Source: JAGSOU01 sp049974865 (lineage in GTDB: Bacteria; Pseudomonadota; Alphaproteobacteria; Rhodobacterales; Rhodobacteraceae). From it: 64,000 nt of DNA. The stretch is from positions 1 to 64,000 of the forward strand of contig JBNGCX010000001.1 in NCBI GenBank assembly GCA_049974865.1, in the 5' to 3' direction. The first letter of the stretch is position 1, and the number at the start of each line of letters is the position of its first letter. Below the pieces are notes generated by a model. It was not told where the DNA came from and searched no databases. It was given only the letters and a program-made list of their open reading frames with translations. Below, piece by piece: positions 36,001 to 44,445 of the stretch. A program made the translations under genes and the position numbers.

Positions 36001-36003
36001 GCC

Positions 36004-36555
36004 ATGGCCGGAACCGAGAGCCATTACATCCTGCCGCGCCCGGGCTTCGACAAGCCCGTGAAGGTGCTGATCGTCGTGGCGCCCTATTACAGGGACATCG
36101 CCGACAACTTGCTGGCCGGCGCCCGCGCCGAGCTGGAGGCCGCAGGCGCCGAACACGAGACGATCGAGGTGCCCGGCGCGCTGGAGATCCCCTCGGCCAT
36201 TTCGCTGGCGCATCGCATGGCCAACTACGACGGCTACGTGGCGCTGGGCTGCGTCATCCGGGGCGAGACCACGCATTACGACACCGTCTGCAACGACAGC
36301 TCGCGCGGGCTGACGCTGCTGGGCCTGCAGGGCGCCTGCCTCGGCAACGGCATCCTGACGGTCGAGAACCGCGCCCAGGCCGAGGTCCGTGCCGACCCGG
36401 CCGACCAGAACAAGGGCGGGGGCGCCGCCGCCGCCGCGCTGCACCTGATCGCGCTGGCGCGAAAATGGGGCGGCGCGACCAAGGGCGTCGGCTTCAAGCC
36501 CGCCTCGGAAGAAATCCGCCTTGCGGGCGGCAACGAAGGACCGGCCAACGCATGA
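36004..36555 (+). CDS. ribH: 6,7-dimethyl-8-ribityllumazine synthase
   Basis: 183 residues, with the sequence VLIVVAPYYRDIADNL, the EVPGALEIP loop and GCVIRGETTHYD. It condenses the RibB and RibD products into lumazine. The C-terminal tail (GFKPASEEIRLAGGN) is longer than in E. coli. Start 3 bp after ribB; overlaps nusB by 4 bp. Confidence 0.95.
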   Translation: MAGTESHYILPRPGFDKPVKVLIVVAPYYRDIADNLLAGARAELEAAGAEHETIEVPGALEIPSAISLAHRMANYDGYVALGCVIRGETTHYDTVCNDSSRGLTLLGLQGACLGNGILTVENRAQAEVRADPADQNKGGGAAAAALHLIALARKWGGATKGVGFKPASEEIRLAGGNEGPANA

Positions 36556-37016
36556 CCAGTGCCAAGGACAAACGCCAGATGAAATCGGCCGCGCGGCTCT
36601 ATGCCGTGCAGGCGCTGTTCCAGATGGAGCAGTCTGGCCAGACCGTGGAGGAGGTCCGCCGCGAGTTCGAGACCCACCGTTTCGGCGCCGTCTACGAGGA
36701 CCAAGAGATGGCCGAGGGCGATGTCGAGCTGTTCCGCCAGACGCTCGATGACGCGGTGAACTGGCAGGCGAAGATCGACCAGATGACCGACCGCGCGCTG
36801 GTGGCGAAATGGCCGATCGGCCGGATCGACCCCACCCTGCGCGCGCTGTTCCGCGCCGCGGGGGCGGAGCTGACGCAGTCCGGCACGCCGCCCAAGGTGG
36901 TGATCAGCGAATACGTGGATGTGGCGAAAGCCTTCTTCCCCGAGGGGCGCGAGCCGAAATTCGTCAACGCCGTGCTCGACCACATGGCGCGCGAGGCCAA
37001 GCCCGAGGCGTTCTAG
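36552..37016 (+). CDS. nusB: Transcription antitermination protein NusB
   Basis: 154 residues. Helical NusB fold with SAARLYAVQALFQMEQSG at 11-28 and KVVISEYVDVAKAFFPEGRE. It takes part in rRNA antitermination complexes. The ATG at 36552 overlaps ribH (ATGA), as commonly seen for ribH-nusB. Confidence 0.94.
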   Translation: MTSAKDKRQMKSAARLYAVQALFQMEQSGQTVEEVRREFETHRFGAVYEDQEMAEGDVELFRQTLDDAVNWQAKIDQMTDRALVAKWPIGRIDPTLRALFRAAGAELTQSGTPPKVVISEYVDVAKAFFPEGREPKFVNAVLDHMAREAKPEAF

Positions 37017-37732
37017 CCCCGAACCGACAGATCGGCCCAGATCGGCAGGTGGTCCGAGGCCCGCGTGGCCTGCGGGCCCTCGTCCATGCCGGTGCCGTGC
37101 AGGTCGAAGGCCGCGCAGGTGGCGATCCGGTCCAGCGGGGCCAGCCGGCGCGAGGCGTGATAGCTGCGCCCCGGCGCGTGTACGGTGAAATGGGGACGAA
37201 GCGGGTCGAGCCCGTCCTCTTCGGACCATTCGTTGAAATCGCCCATGATCATCGTGGGACGGGGCGCGAGACCGGCCAGCGTTTCCGCGATCGCGGAGAG
37301 CTGCCGCTGGCGGTGGCGCCTCAGCAGGCCCAGGTGGGCGGCCACCACGCGGATCGGCCTGCCCCCGCGGCGCAGATCGGCGATCACCGCGCCGCGCGGC
37401 TCCAGTCCCGGCAGGTCGAGCCGGGTGATCTGCTCGGTCTCGATCCCGCGCCGCACCAGCAGCGCGTTGCCGTGCCAGCCCAGGCTGACGCCATTGGCCG
37501 CCACCTCGACCGGCACCAGGTCGGTCTGCCGGGCGATCCCCTCGCGCGGCAGCGCGGCGGGGCGCGCGCCGAGGCGCTTGTCGGCCTCCTGCACGGCGAC
37601 GATGTCGGCCTTCAGCCCCGCGATCACGTCGAGCACGCGGTCGGGCCGTCGGCGCCAGTCGAGGCCGACGCATTTGCGGATGTTGTAGCTGGCGGCCCTG
37701 AGGGTCGGCGCGCCGGAAACACTGTCTTTCAT
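37013..37732 (-). CDS. Endonuclease/exonuclease/phosphatase family protein
   Basis: 239 residues. EEP-fold motifs are ASYNIRKCVG near the start, the AVQEAD metal glutamate, MGDFNEW and the terminal ASDHLPIWADL, so the fold and probable active site are intact. It could hydrolyse a phosphodiester or phosphomonoester; the substrate is unknown. The start is uncertain: ATG at 37732 or 37741, in frame. It ends 4 bp inside nusB from the opposite strand. Confidence 0.85.
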   Translation of the reverse strand: MKDSVSGAPTLRAASYNIRKCVGLDWRRRPDRVLDVIAGLKADIVAVQEADKRLGARPAALPREGIARQTDLVPVEVAANGVSLGWHGNALLVRRGIETEQITRLDLPGLEPRGAVIADLRRGGRPIRVVAAHLGLLRRHRQRQLSAIAETLAGLAPRPTMIMGDFNEWSEEDGLDPLRPHFTVHAPGRSYHASRRLAPLDRIATCAAFDLHGTGMDEGPQATRASDHLPIWADLSVRG

Positions 37733-37810
37733 GCCCTTCATATGGGGATTGCGCGGCGCGTCGCAAAGGCCGGCATTGCCGCAGGGCAGGGCGCGCGATA
37801 GGCTGACGCG

Positions 37811-38446
37811 ATGAAACTGCGCGAGCAACCGACGGTCGTTCAGGTGATCTGGGGCGTCCTCGCCCTGGCGCTGCTGGTCGCGCTTGTGAATGCGCGCTGG
37901 TCGCTGGCCTTCGTCTCGGTCGCCACGCTGGTCCTGTCGCTGCTGCCCGGGATTGTCGCCAAGCGGTTCGACGTGCAGCTTCCGCTCAGCTTTTTCGCCC
38001 TGATCACGGTGTTCGTCTTCTCCACGATCTTCCTGGGCGAGGTCTTCGATTTCTACGAGCGTTACTGGTGGTGGGACGTGCTGCTGCATGGCGGCTCGGC
38101 CATGGCCTTCGGGCTGATCGGGCTGCTCTTCGCGCTGTTCCTGTTCGAGGGCGACCGCTATGCCGCGCCGCCCTGGGCGCTGGCGCTGATCGCCTTTGCC
38201 TTCGCGATCACCATCGGCGTGATCTGGGAGGTGTTCGAGTTCGCGATGGACCAGATCTTCGGCCTCAACATGCAGAAATCCGGGCTGATCGACACGATGT
38301 GGGACCTGATCGTCGACATCGTAGGCGCGCTGCTGGGCGCGGTGGCGGGGTTCCTCTATCTCAAGGGGCGCGAGATCGGGCTGTCCTCGCGCATGCTGCA
38401 TGACTTCATAAAGGGCAATCGCCGCTTTTTTAGGAAATTCCGCTGA
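37811..38446 (+). CDS. YjdF-like integral membrane protein (DUF2238-type)
   Basis: 211 residues with about six membrane helices. The WWWDVLLHGGSAMAFGLIG and EVFEFAMDQIFGLNMQKSG, DTMWDLIVDIVGALLGA segments are characteristic of this small family of unknown function. It starts 78 bp from a divergent EEP gene. Confidence 0.78.
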   Translation: MKLREQPTVVQVIWGVLALALLVALVNARWSLAFVSVATLVLSLLPGIVAKRFDVQLPLSFFALITVFVFSTIFLGEVFDFYERYWWWDVLLHGGSAMAFGLIGLLFALFLFEGDRYAAPPWALALIAFAFAITIGVIWEVFEFAMDQIFGLNMQKSGLIDTMWDLIVDIVGALLGAVAGFLYLKGREIGLSSRMLHDFIKGNRRFFRKFR

Positions 38447-38545
38447 CGGACGCGGTCTTTGCGACACCTGCGACGTTTTCGGTGTGGAAATCGCGGGGGG
38501 CGGCCCCTAGACTCTGATTCAACGCTTTTTCAGGGAGCCGAACCG

Positions 38546-38863
38546 ATGCCGAGACTGGTCCGCCTTTACATCCGTCAATGCCTGATCGGGTTTACCCTGT
38601 CGGGCCTGTTCGTGGGGGGGCTGCTTTACACCAACGTGGCGAACCTGTGGCATCTGGTCAGCACGTCCAACATGGGACTGGTGGCCTGCATCATGCTGTT
38701 CGTCTTTAACGGCATCGTGTTTTCGGGCGTGCAGTTCGGCATCGCGGTGATGCGCATGGCCGAGGATGACGACACCTCGGGCGGCAAACGCCAGCGCGAG
38801 CCGGTCCTGGCCCCGGCCCTGGTTCCCGTGCGCGTCGAAACGGAGCGCCGGATGCGCGGCTGA
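38546..38863 (+). CDS. Small membrane protein of unknown function
   Basis: 105 residues with two hydrophobic helices (about 12-32 and 44-66) and a polar acidic/basic C-terminal tail. The ATG at 38546 has CAGGGAG upstream. No family recognised. A terminator follows at 38921. Confidence 0.7.
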   Translation: MPRLVRLYIRQCLIGFTLSGLFVGGLLYTNVANLWHLVSTSNMGLVACIMLFVFNGIVFSGVQFGIAVMRMAEDDDTSGGKRQREPVLAPALVPVRVETERRMRG

Positions 38864-38920
38864 CCCGCACGGCCGGATACGGACCGGCCGAGGACACCAT
38901 GCCAGAAACGATATGAATGA

Positions 38921-38946
38921 CGCGCTGCCTTTGCGGCGCGTTTTTT
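38921..38946 (+). terminator. Rho-independent terminator
   Basis: CGCGCTGC-CTTT-GCGGCGCG hairpin (38921-38940) followed by TTTTTT. Confidence 0.9.
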
Positions 38947-39078
38947 ATGCGGACCGGCCGCCCGGAAAGCGAAGCGGATTTTCCAGGCGATTTGTGCTAG
39001 AGGAACAGAGGCAATTGTTCGCAGAAGAAAGCCTCTGCAAGGCACGGGGATCGCGATTTCCGGAAAGTCGATATTGAT

Positions 39079-39672
39079 ATGGCGACAATCGATTTTTGGT
39101 ACACCATCGGCAGCACATACAGTTACCTGACCGTCATGCGGCTGCCGGAACTGGCGCAGGCAACGGGCATGACGTTTCGATGGCGGCCGTTCAACGTGCG
39201 GCACGTCATGGTGCAGCAGAACAACGTTCCGTTCAAAGACAAGCCGGTGAAGGCCGCGTATATGTGGCGCGACATAGAGCGGCGGGCCGGCGGCTATGGC
39301 CTGCACCCGGTGCTTCCGGCGCCTTATCCGTTGCCCGAGCTCGTATTCGCAAACCAGGTGGCGATGCTCGGATGCCGGGAAGGATGGGTCGAAGACTACA
39401 CGCGGGCCACCTACCGGCGCTGGTTTGAGGCGGGCCAACCCGCCGGTGAGGACCCGAATCTTTCGGAGAGCCTGGCAGAGATCGGACAGGACCCGACCCG
39501 TGTCGTCGAAACGGCCCGGGCCGATGACATCGCCGAGGCGCTCGCGAAGGCCACCGAAGAGGCAATGGGGCTTGGCGTCTTCGGCTCGCCGACCTTCGTG
39601 GTCGGCAGAGAGGTTTTCTGGGGGGACGACCGGCTCGATGATGCGCTCGCCTGGGCGCAACGCGATGCCTGA
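39079..39672 (+). CDS. 2-hydroxychromene-2-carboxylate isomerase family protein (DsbA/GST-kappa fold)
   Basis: 197 residues. The N-terminal DFWYTIGSTYSYL carries Ser12 at the glutathione-thiolate position; the cis-Pro site is GSPTFVVG. Family members isomerise naphthalene-type intermediates or act as glutathione-dependent oxidoreductases. No aromatic catabolism genes are nearby, so the substrate is unknown. Ribosome site is weak. Confidence 0.87.
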   Translation: MATIDFWYTIGSTYSYLTVMRLPELAQATGMTFRWRPFNVRHVMVQQNNVPFKDKPVKAAYMWRDIERRAGGYGLHPVLPAPYPLPELVFANQVAMLGCREGWVEDYTRATYRRWFEAGQPAGEDPNLSESLAEIGQDPTRVVETARADDIAEALAKATEEAMGLGVFGSPTFVVGREVFWGDDRLDDALAWAQRDA

Positions 39673-39951
39673 GCCTGAATGGCAGATTGCAGATGGAACC
39701 CGATCCGGCAGGCAGCGACGCTGCCCGGTCCGGCCTGCGTTGCTAGCCTGCGGACGGCTCTCCGCACGTCCGATATTTCCGAGTGGCCGTCTCTCGTGAT
39801 CCGCGGCCAACCACCGGCGACGCGGGATGGAGCGGTCATCTGGTGTTGTAAATAATGCAAAAATGCATGGCATAAATTCGAAATTGGCGAATTAACCGCC
39901 GTATTGCGCATGGGTATGACAGGCCATCCAATCCCATTGCCGGAGGCCGCC

Positions 39952-40635
39952 ATGACCCTGTCCGAGAATACTTCCGCCGTTCTTCCCCCCGCCCGCCTCG
40001 CCGGTGCGCTCTATCTCGTTATCATCCTGTGCGGCGTCTGGAGCGAGGGAGTCGCCCGCGCCGCGCTGATCGATCGCGGGGACGCGGCGGCGACGGCCGC
40101 GAATATCCTGGGGCATGAGGGGCTGTTCCGTGCGGCGCTGGCCGCCGACCTGCTGATGGTGCTGAGCGATGTGGCGGTGGCCGGGTTGCTCTACGTTCTG
40201 CTGGCGCCGGTGCACCGGGGCGTGGCGCGCATGGCGATGCTGTTCCGGCTGGTCGAGGCCGCAATCCTGGGCGCGAATCTCTTGGCCCAGCTGGGCGCGC
40301 TGCTGGTGCTCAAGGCCGGGCTGCCCGGGGCGCCGGACTGGGCGCTGCTTTTCCTCGATCTGCACCGCCACGGCTATGACCTTGCCCTGCTGTTCTTCGG
40401 CATCAACTGCCTGCTGACCGGCTGGCTGATCTGCCACTCCACCTTCCTGCCGCGCCTTCTGGCGCAGGGCCTCGGCGCGTCCGGTCTGGTCTATCTCGCG
40501 GGCAGCACGCTGCGCTTCCTCGCGCCGGGGCTGGCCGAGCCCTTTGCGATCGCCTACGTGGTGCCGCTGGTCGCCGAAAGCGCGCTGTGCCTGTGGCTGC
40601 TGCTGCGCGGCGTCGATGTCAGGAAATGGGGGTGA
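39952..40635 (+). CDS. DUF4386 family membrane protein
   Basis: 227 residues with about six membrane helices, GGAGG upstream of the ATG. The LAGALYLVIILCGVWSEG opening and LFRLVEAAILGANLL helix match DUF4386 proteins, whose function is unknown. The candidate RNA starts directly after its stop on the opposite strand. The preceding 279 bp hold no gene. Confidence 0.82.
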   Translation: MTLSENTSAVLPPARLAGALYLVIILCGVWSEGVARAALIDRGDAAATAANILGHEGLFRAALAADLLMVLSDVAVAGLLYVLLAPVHRGVARMAMLFRLVEAAILGANLLAQLGALLVLKAGLPGAPDWALLFLDLHRHGYDLALLFFGINCLLTGWLICHSTFLPRLLAQGLGASGLVYLAGSTLRFLAPGLAEPFAIAYVVPLVAESALCLWLLLRGVDVRKWG

Positions 40636-40798
40636 GGCGGGAACCACCGGGCAACCGTTGAGGCAACGAATTCCCGAGGACCTGTATATACAGGTGGGCG
40701 CCAGGTAACCGGGCCACGACCCGGACAGAGCCAGCTCCCTCGGAATTGCTTAAGGCCACCGGAATTTGACCTCGTCACGAGAAGGGCAGAACCCGCCT
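40636..40798 (-). ncRNA. Structured RNA gene, candidate 6S RNA (SsrS-like)
   Basis: About 163 nt without any coding frame, bounded by complementary ends: minus-strand 5' GGCGGG (40797-40792) pairs with 3' CCCGCC (40641-40636), continued by a second short stem. Inside, minus CCGAGG with CCTCGG and AATTCC with GGAATT form an inner stem, and CCGGGTCGTGGCCCGG and ACCTGTATATACAGGT are local hairpins. The whole is one long interrupted rod with a central open region, as in 6S RNAs. A good promoter lies exactly upstream (40805-40833). 6S identity is inferred from size, shape and promoter, not from a sequence match; another ncRNA is possible. Confidence 0.55.
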
Positions 40799-40804
40799 TT
40801 GCGC

Positions 40805-40833
40805 TAGATAGTGCGCCCCGGTCCCGGCTGCAA
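40805..40833 (-). promoter_or_regulatory. Sigma-70-type promoter for the 40636-40798 RNA
   Basis: Reading on the minus strand: TTGCAG (40833-40828), 17-nt spacer, TATCTA (40810-40805), then 6 nt to a predicted start at about 40798, which coincides with the 5' end of the folded RNA. Confidence 0.65.
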
Positions 40834-40871
40834 GGCTTGCGTGATATTCACCTTTTGTTCATATTCGCCCC

Positions 40872-41321
40872 ATGAACGAGACCCTGCAACCCGGCCAGCT
40901 CTTGGCGCGCGGCGTGTGCCGCCACATGCTCAGCCATGATTTCGTGACCGTGGAGGAACTGGTGCCCACCCCGGGCCTGCGCGTCGATGTGATGGCGCTG
41001 GGGCCGAGGGGCGAGGTCTGGGTGATCGAGTGCAAATCGAGCCGCGCCGATTTCCAGTCGGATCACAAGTGGCAGGGCTACCTGGAGTGGTGCGACCGCT
41101 TCTTCTGGGCGGTCGATGCCGATTTCCCGACCGAGCTGCTGCCCGAGGAAACCGGGCTGATCATCGCCGACGCCTATGGCGCCGAGATCATCCGAACGGG
41201 GCCGGAGGACAGGCTGGCGGCGGCGCGGCGCAAGGTCATGATGCAGAAATTCGCCCGCCACGCGGCGCGGCGGCTGCAAAACCTGCGCGACCCCGGCTTG
41301 CCGCCGGAGCTGAGCCCCTAG
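40872..41321 (+). CDS. mmcB: MmcB family DNA repair protein
   Basis: 149 residues. The PD-(D/E)XK nuclease pattern is VDVMALGPRGEVWVIECKSS, with the ECK triad near 53-55 and an aspartate at about 38. Members are damage-linked nucleases in alphaproteobacteria. Start ATG at 40872 by homology. Converges with the small gene at 41318. Confidence 0.86.
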   Translation: MNETLQPGQLLARGVCRHMLSHDFVTVEELVPTPGLRVDVMALGPRGEVWVIECKSSRADFQSDHKWQGYLEWCDRFFWAVDADFPTELLPEETGLIIADAYGAEIIRTGPEDRLAAARRKVMMQKFARHAARRLQNLRDPGLPPELSP

Positions 41322-41521
41322 GCCTTGCCGCCCTTCTGGCCCATGGTGCGGGCCCGGCCCGCGGCGGCGCGGATTTCCTCGGCGATTTCTTCGGCCTCTT
41401 CGGGGTCGAAATCGAGCGGCAGCTCGACCCCCTCCGCCTCGATGTAGATCCGGACCATCCCCAGGGTGGTCGGACCGATCTGAAGATTCGCGGCGATGTC
41501 GCTTTCCTTGTCGATGCCCAT
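41318..41521 (-). CDS. Small conserved Rhodobacteraceae protein (DUF6324-like)
   Basis: 67 residues from an ATG at 41521 with AGGACAG upstream; a longer in-frame form is open to 41581. It has the pattern LQIGPTTLGMVRIYIEAEGVELPLDFDPEEAEEIAEEI in two shorter pieces, ending in a basic RARTMGQKGGKA. Unknown function. Confidence 0.75.
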   Translation of the reverse strand: MGIDKESDIAANLQIGPTTLGMVRIYIEAEGVELPLDFDPEEAEEIAEEIRAAAGRARTMGQKGGKA

Positions 41522-41625
41522 GTCGGCTGTCCTGCTGTTCTGCGGTGCGCGGGGGTTAACGCTTTGCGCTGCCGCTGGCAAGGCCGGGGCTTGACCGTGC
41601 GGGCCCGGGCGGCCTTAGCTGCGGC

Positions 41626-42126
41626 ATGATCGACGAGATTACCCTGCACGATCTGCGGATCGGCGATGCCGGCTGGCTGATCCAGCGCCATGCCGAGCTC
41701 TACGCCGCCGAAGAGGGATTCGATGCCAGCTTCGAGCCGCTGGTGGCCGAGATCCTGGCTGCCTACATGCGCAACCGCGACCCCGCCTGCGAACGCGCCT
41801 GGATCGCCCGGCGCGGGGACCGGCGGCTGGGCTCGATCTTCTGCGTGCGCGGGCGCGCGCCGGGGGTGGCTAAGCTGCGGCTGTTCCTGGTCGAGCCCGA
41901 GGCACGGGGGCAGGGGCTGGGCCACAGGCTGCTGGGGGCCTGCCTCGCCTATGCGCGCGACAAGGGGTATCGCCGGATGGAACTCTGGACCCATGAAAGC
42001 CACGCGGCGGCCTGCGCGCTTTATGCGAGCCACGGGTTCCGGCTGGTCGACTCCAGGCCCGTGCACAGTTTCGGCCGCGACCTTGTGGAGCAAAGCTGGG
42101 AGATTGACCTGAAAGAGGCGATCTAG
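41626..42126 (+). CDS. GNAT family N-acetyltransferase
   Basis: 166 residues. Acetyl-CoA site ARGQGLGHRLLGACL with the beta-bulge LRLFLVEPEARGQG, then YASHGFRLVDSR. The acceptor substrate is unknown. It stands alone just before tRNA-His. Confidence 0.87.
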   Translation: MIDEITLHDLRIGDAGWLIQRHAELYAAEEGFDASFEPLVAEILAAYMRNRDPACERAWIARRGDRRLGSIFCVRGRAPGVAKLRLFLVEPEARGQGLGHRLLGACLAYARDKGYRRMELWTHESHAAACALYASHGFRLVDSRPVHSFGRDLVEQSWEIDLKEAI

Positions 42127-42169
42127 CTCTTGCATTGCCTGCGAGGGGACGCTAAATCGCCCGAACAGT

Positions 42170-42246
42170 GCCGCCTTAGCTCAGTTGGTTAGAGCGCTGG
42201 ATTGTGGATCCAGAGGTCCCCCGTTCGAGCCGGGGAGGCGGTACCA
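42170..42246 (+). tRNA. tRNA-His (anticodon GUG)
   Basis: Full cloverleaf: acceptor GCCGCCT with AGGCGGT, D arm with AGCTCAGTTGGTTAGAGC, anticodon stem CTGGA/TCCAG around TTGTGGA (anticodon GTG), T arm CCCCGTTCGAGCCGGGG. CCA is encoded at 42244-42246. Position 73 is A and no G-1 opposite C73 is present, the alphaproteobacterial variant. Confidence 0.96.
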
Positions 42247-42327
42247 TCCCCCAAACATCTGCGTGATCACCCTTGCCCCGATGCCGCCTTTGGCTGACAT
42301 CATGCGGCGTGAAAGGGGAGGACGCCC

Positions 42328-42951
42328 ATGCTTGACGCCGCGATGCGCAAAGTGATCGACCCGGGGCTGAACGTGCTGGGCCAGCAGGCCGCGCGCGCCG
42401 GGATGACGGCCAACGCGGTGACGCTGGCCGGGCTGGGATTCGGGCTGCTGGCGGCGGCGCTGATCGCGCTGGGGGCGCCGGGCTGGGCCCTGCTGCCGCT
42501 GGGGCTGAGCCGGCTGGCCGACGGGCTGGACGGCGCCATCGCCCGGGCCACGCACAAGACCGATTTCGGCGGCTTTCTCGACATCACCTGCGATTTCGTC
42601 TTCTACGGCGTGATCCCGCTCGGCTTCGTGCTGGCCGATCCGGGCGCGAACGGCGCGGCGGGGGCCTTTCTGCTGGCCAGTTTCTACGCCAATGGGGCCA
42701 GCTTCCTGGGCTTCGCCATCCTCGCGGAGCGCAGGAAGATGAAAAGCGAGGCGCGCGGGGTGAAATCGCTCTATTTCACCGGCGGGCTGCTGGAAGGGAC
42801 GGAAACCATCGCCTTTTTCGTGGTGCTGTGCCTGTGGCCGGCGTGGTTTGCGCCGATGGCCTGGGTGTTCGGCGCGCTGTGCTTCTTCACCGCCGCATCG
42901 CGCGTGCTGCTGGCGCGCAAGGTGTTCCCGGCCGCGGACGAACAGCTCTAG
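42328..42951 (+). CDS. CDP-alcohol phosphatidyltransferase family protein
   Basis: 207 residues, multiple membrane helices. The CDP-OH motif DGxxDGxxAR...G...D...D is complete: D65G, D68G, AR73, D85 and D89. It transfers a phosphoalcohol to or from CDP-lipid. Which lipid is made cannot be read from sequence. Confidence 0.9.
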   Translation: MLDAAMRKVIDPGLNVLGQQAARAGMTANAVTLAGLGFGLLAAALIALGAPGWALLPLGLSRLADGLDGAIARATHKTDFGGFLDITCDFVFYGVIPLGFVLADPGANGAAGAFLLASFYANGASFLGFAILAERRKMKSEARGVKSLYFTGGLLEGTETIAFFVVLCLWPAWFAPMAWVFGALCFFTAASRVLLARKVFPAADEQL

Positions 42952-42961
42952 TCACGCTGTC

Positions 42962-43273
42962 CTACTGCCCGGCGGTGATCGCGATCTCCTGTTCCAGCGC
43001 GCCGGTCCCGGCGTCGAAGATCAGCAGGCGCTGATCCTCGGTCACCACCGCCACCCAGCCCTCGCCGCGGGTCACGGCCTGGGCGCGGGTGCCTTCGGGC
43101 AGGGCGATCTCCTCGGGCCACGGGGCGGGGCGCTCCGACAAACGGATGACAAGCAGCGCGATGATCACTAGAACCCCGGCAATCATCACTGCCGTCAGGA
43201 CCGTCACCAGGCGGCGCAGGAATTTCAGGTTGGCCGGTTCCTGAACCGGCTGTGGAGCATCGTCCATGTCCAT
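42962..43273 (-). CDS. Small bitopic membrane protein (DUF6476-like)
   Basis: 103 residues from an ATG at 43273; a second ATG two codons later (43267) is possible. One membrane helix (about 25-47) is followed by a periplasmic segment with AVTRGEGWVAVVTEDQRLLIFD. Its start codon region overlaps the start of rluD on the other strand by 8 bp. Unknown function. Confidence 0.78.
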   Translation of the reverse strand: MDMDDAPQPVQEPANLKFLRRLVTVLTAVMIAGVLVIIALLVIRLSERPAPWPEEIALPEGTRAQAVTRGEGWVAVVTEDQRLLIFDAGTGALEQEIAITAGQ

Positions 43274-44294
43274 CACGCGCCGCCTTTCGGTGGTCATCGG
43301 GCCCAATCCGCCCGCCCGCCTTGATAAAGCGCTTTCGCGCGACGTGCCAGAGGCCGAGGGGCTGTCGCGCTCGCGCCTGGCCAAGCTGATCGCCGCGGGC
43401 GGCGTGACGCGCGGCGGCGCGGTGCTGGACGACCCGCGCGCCAAGGTCGCCGAGGGCGAGGTGCTGGAAATCGCCTTCGCCGAGGCCGAGGAGGTGGAGA
43501 CCCGCCCCGAGGACATCCCGCTGGATGTCGTCTACGAGGACGCCTCTCTGATCGTGGTGAACAAGCCCGTGGGCATGGTGGTGCATCCCGCGCCGGGCAG
43601 CCCTGGCGGAACGCTGGTCAACGCGCTGCTGCACCATTGCGCCGACAGCCTGTCGGGCATCGGCGGCGAGAAACGCCCCGGCATCGTGCACCGCATCGAC
43701 AAGGACACCTCGGGCCTGCTGGTGGCGGCCAAGACCGACAAGGCCCATGCCGGCCTGGCCGCGCAGTTCGAAAGGCACAGCGTCAACCGCCATTACAAGG
43801 CCGTCGTCCATGGCGTGCCCATGGCCGGCGACCCGCGCCTGCGCGGCCTGCGCGGGGTAAGCTTCGAGGCCGGCAATATCCTCAAGATCACCACCCAGCT
43901 CGCCCGGCACAGGACCGACCGGCAGAAACAGGCCGTGGTCTGGGCGAACGGGCGCCACGCGGTGACGCGGGCCCGGGTCGAGGAGGTGTTCGGCCAGCCC
44001 GGCGCCGCGTCGCTGGTCGATTGCTGGCTGGAGACCGGGCGCACGCACCAGATCCGGGTGCACATGGCCTATGTCGGATTCGGCCTGATCGGGGACCAGA
44101 CCTATGGCGGGCGACGCAAGCTGTCCGAGGCCGCTGTGGGCGCCGCCGCGGCCGAGGCCGCCGCGGGCTTTCCGCGCCAGGCCCTGCACGCCGCGACGCT
44201 GGGCTTCATTCACCCCGAAACGGGCGAGGAGATGGCCTTCGAGGCGCCTCTGCCGGCCGACATGGCCGCCCTGATCGCCGCCCTGCGGGGCTGA
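43266..44294 (+). CDS. rluD: RluA family pseudouridine synthase (RluD-like)
   Basis: 342 residues. N-terminal S4 domain, then catalytic HRIDKDTSG with Asp145, and the GRTHQIRVHM box. It isomerises uridines in 23S rRNA. ATG at 43266 with GGAG 8 nt upstream. Divergent start overlap with the previous gene. Confidence 0.93.
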   Translation: MSITRRLSVVIGPNPPARLDKALSRDVPEAEGLSRSRLAKLIAAGGVTRGGAVLDDPRAKVAEGEVLEIAFAEAEEVETRPEDIPLDVVYEDASLIVVNKPVGMVVHPAPGSPGGTLVNALLHHCADSLSGIGGEKRPGIVHRIDKDTSGLLVAAKTDKAHAGLAAQFERHSVNRHYKAVVHGVPMAGDPRLRGLRGVSFEAGNILKITTQLARHRTDRQKQAVVWANGRHAVTRARVEEVFGQPGAASLVDCWLETGRTHQIRVHMAYVGFGLIGDQTYGGRRKLSEAAVGAAAAEAAAGFPRQALHAATLGFIHPETGEEMAFEAPLPADMAALIAALRG

Positions 44295-44384
44295 AACACG
44301 GTGCACAAGCCCGTGAAATATTGAAAAATACATGGTATTTTCGCGTTTGCGGGGGCATGAAAGAGGGCCAGCCGGAGCCGGGGA

Positions 44385-44419
44385 CTTGAACCGAACGGTT
44401 CAGTTTCCCATATCTATAG
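44385..44419 (+). promoter_or_regulatory. RpoH-type (heat-shock) promoter in front of rpoH, overlapping an inverted repeat
   Basis: CTTGAA (44385-44390) followed after 18 nt by CATATCTATAG (44409-44419), close to the sigma-32 promoter form of alphaproteobacteria; TTGAAC with CATATC at 17-nt spacing would also serve sigma-70. An inverted repeat TGAACCG-AA-CGGTTCA (44387-44402) covers the -35. The ATG is 27 bp further on. Confidence 0.6.
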
Positions 44420-44445
44420 CGACTTCAGGGAGCAGAGGGGCACCC

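Noticed and set aside
40636..40797. Plus-strand RNA for the structured region
   Set aside because: The good promoter faces the minus strand, while the plus strand would have to start inside the preceding gene.
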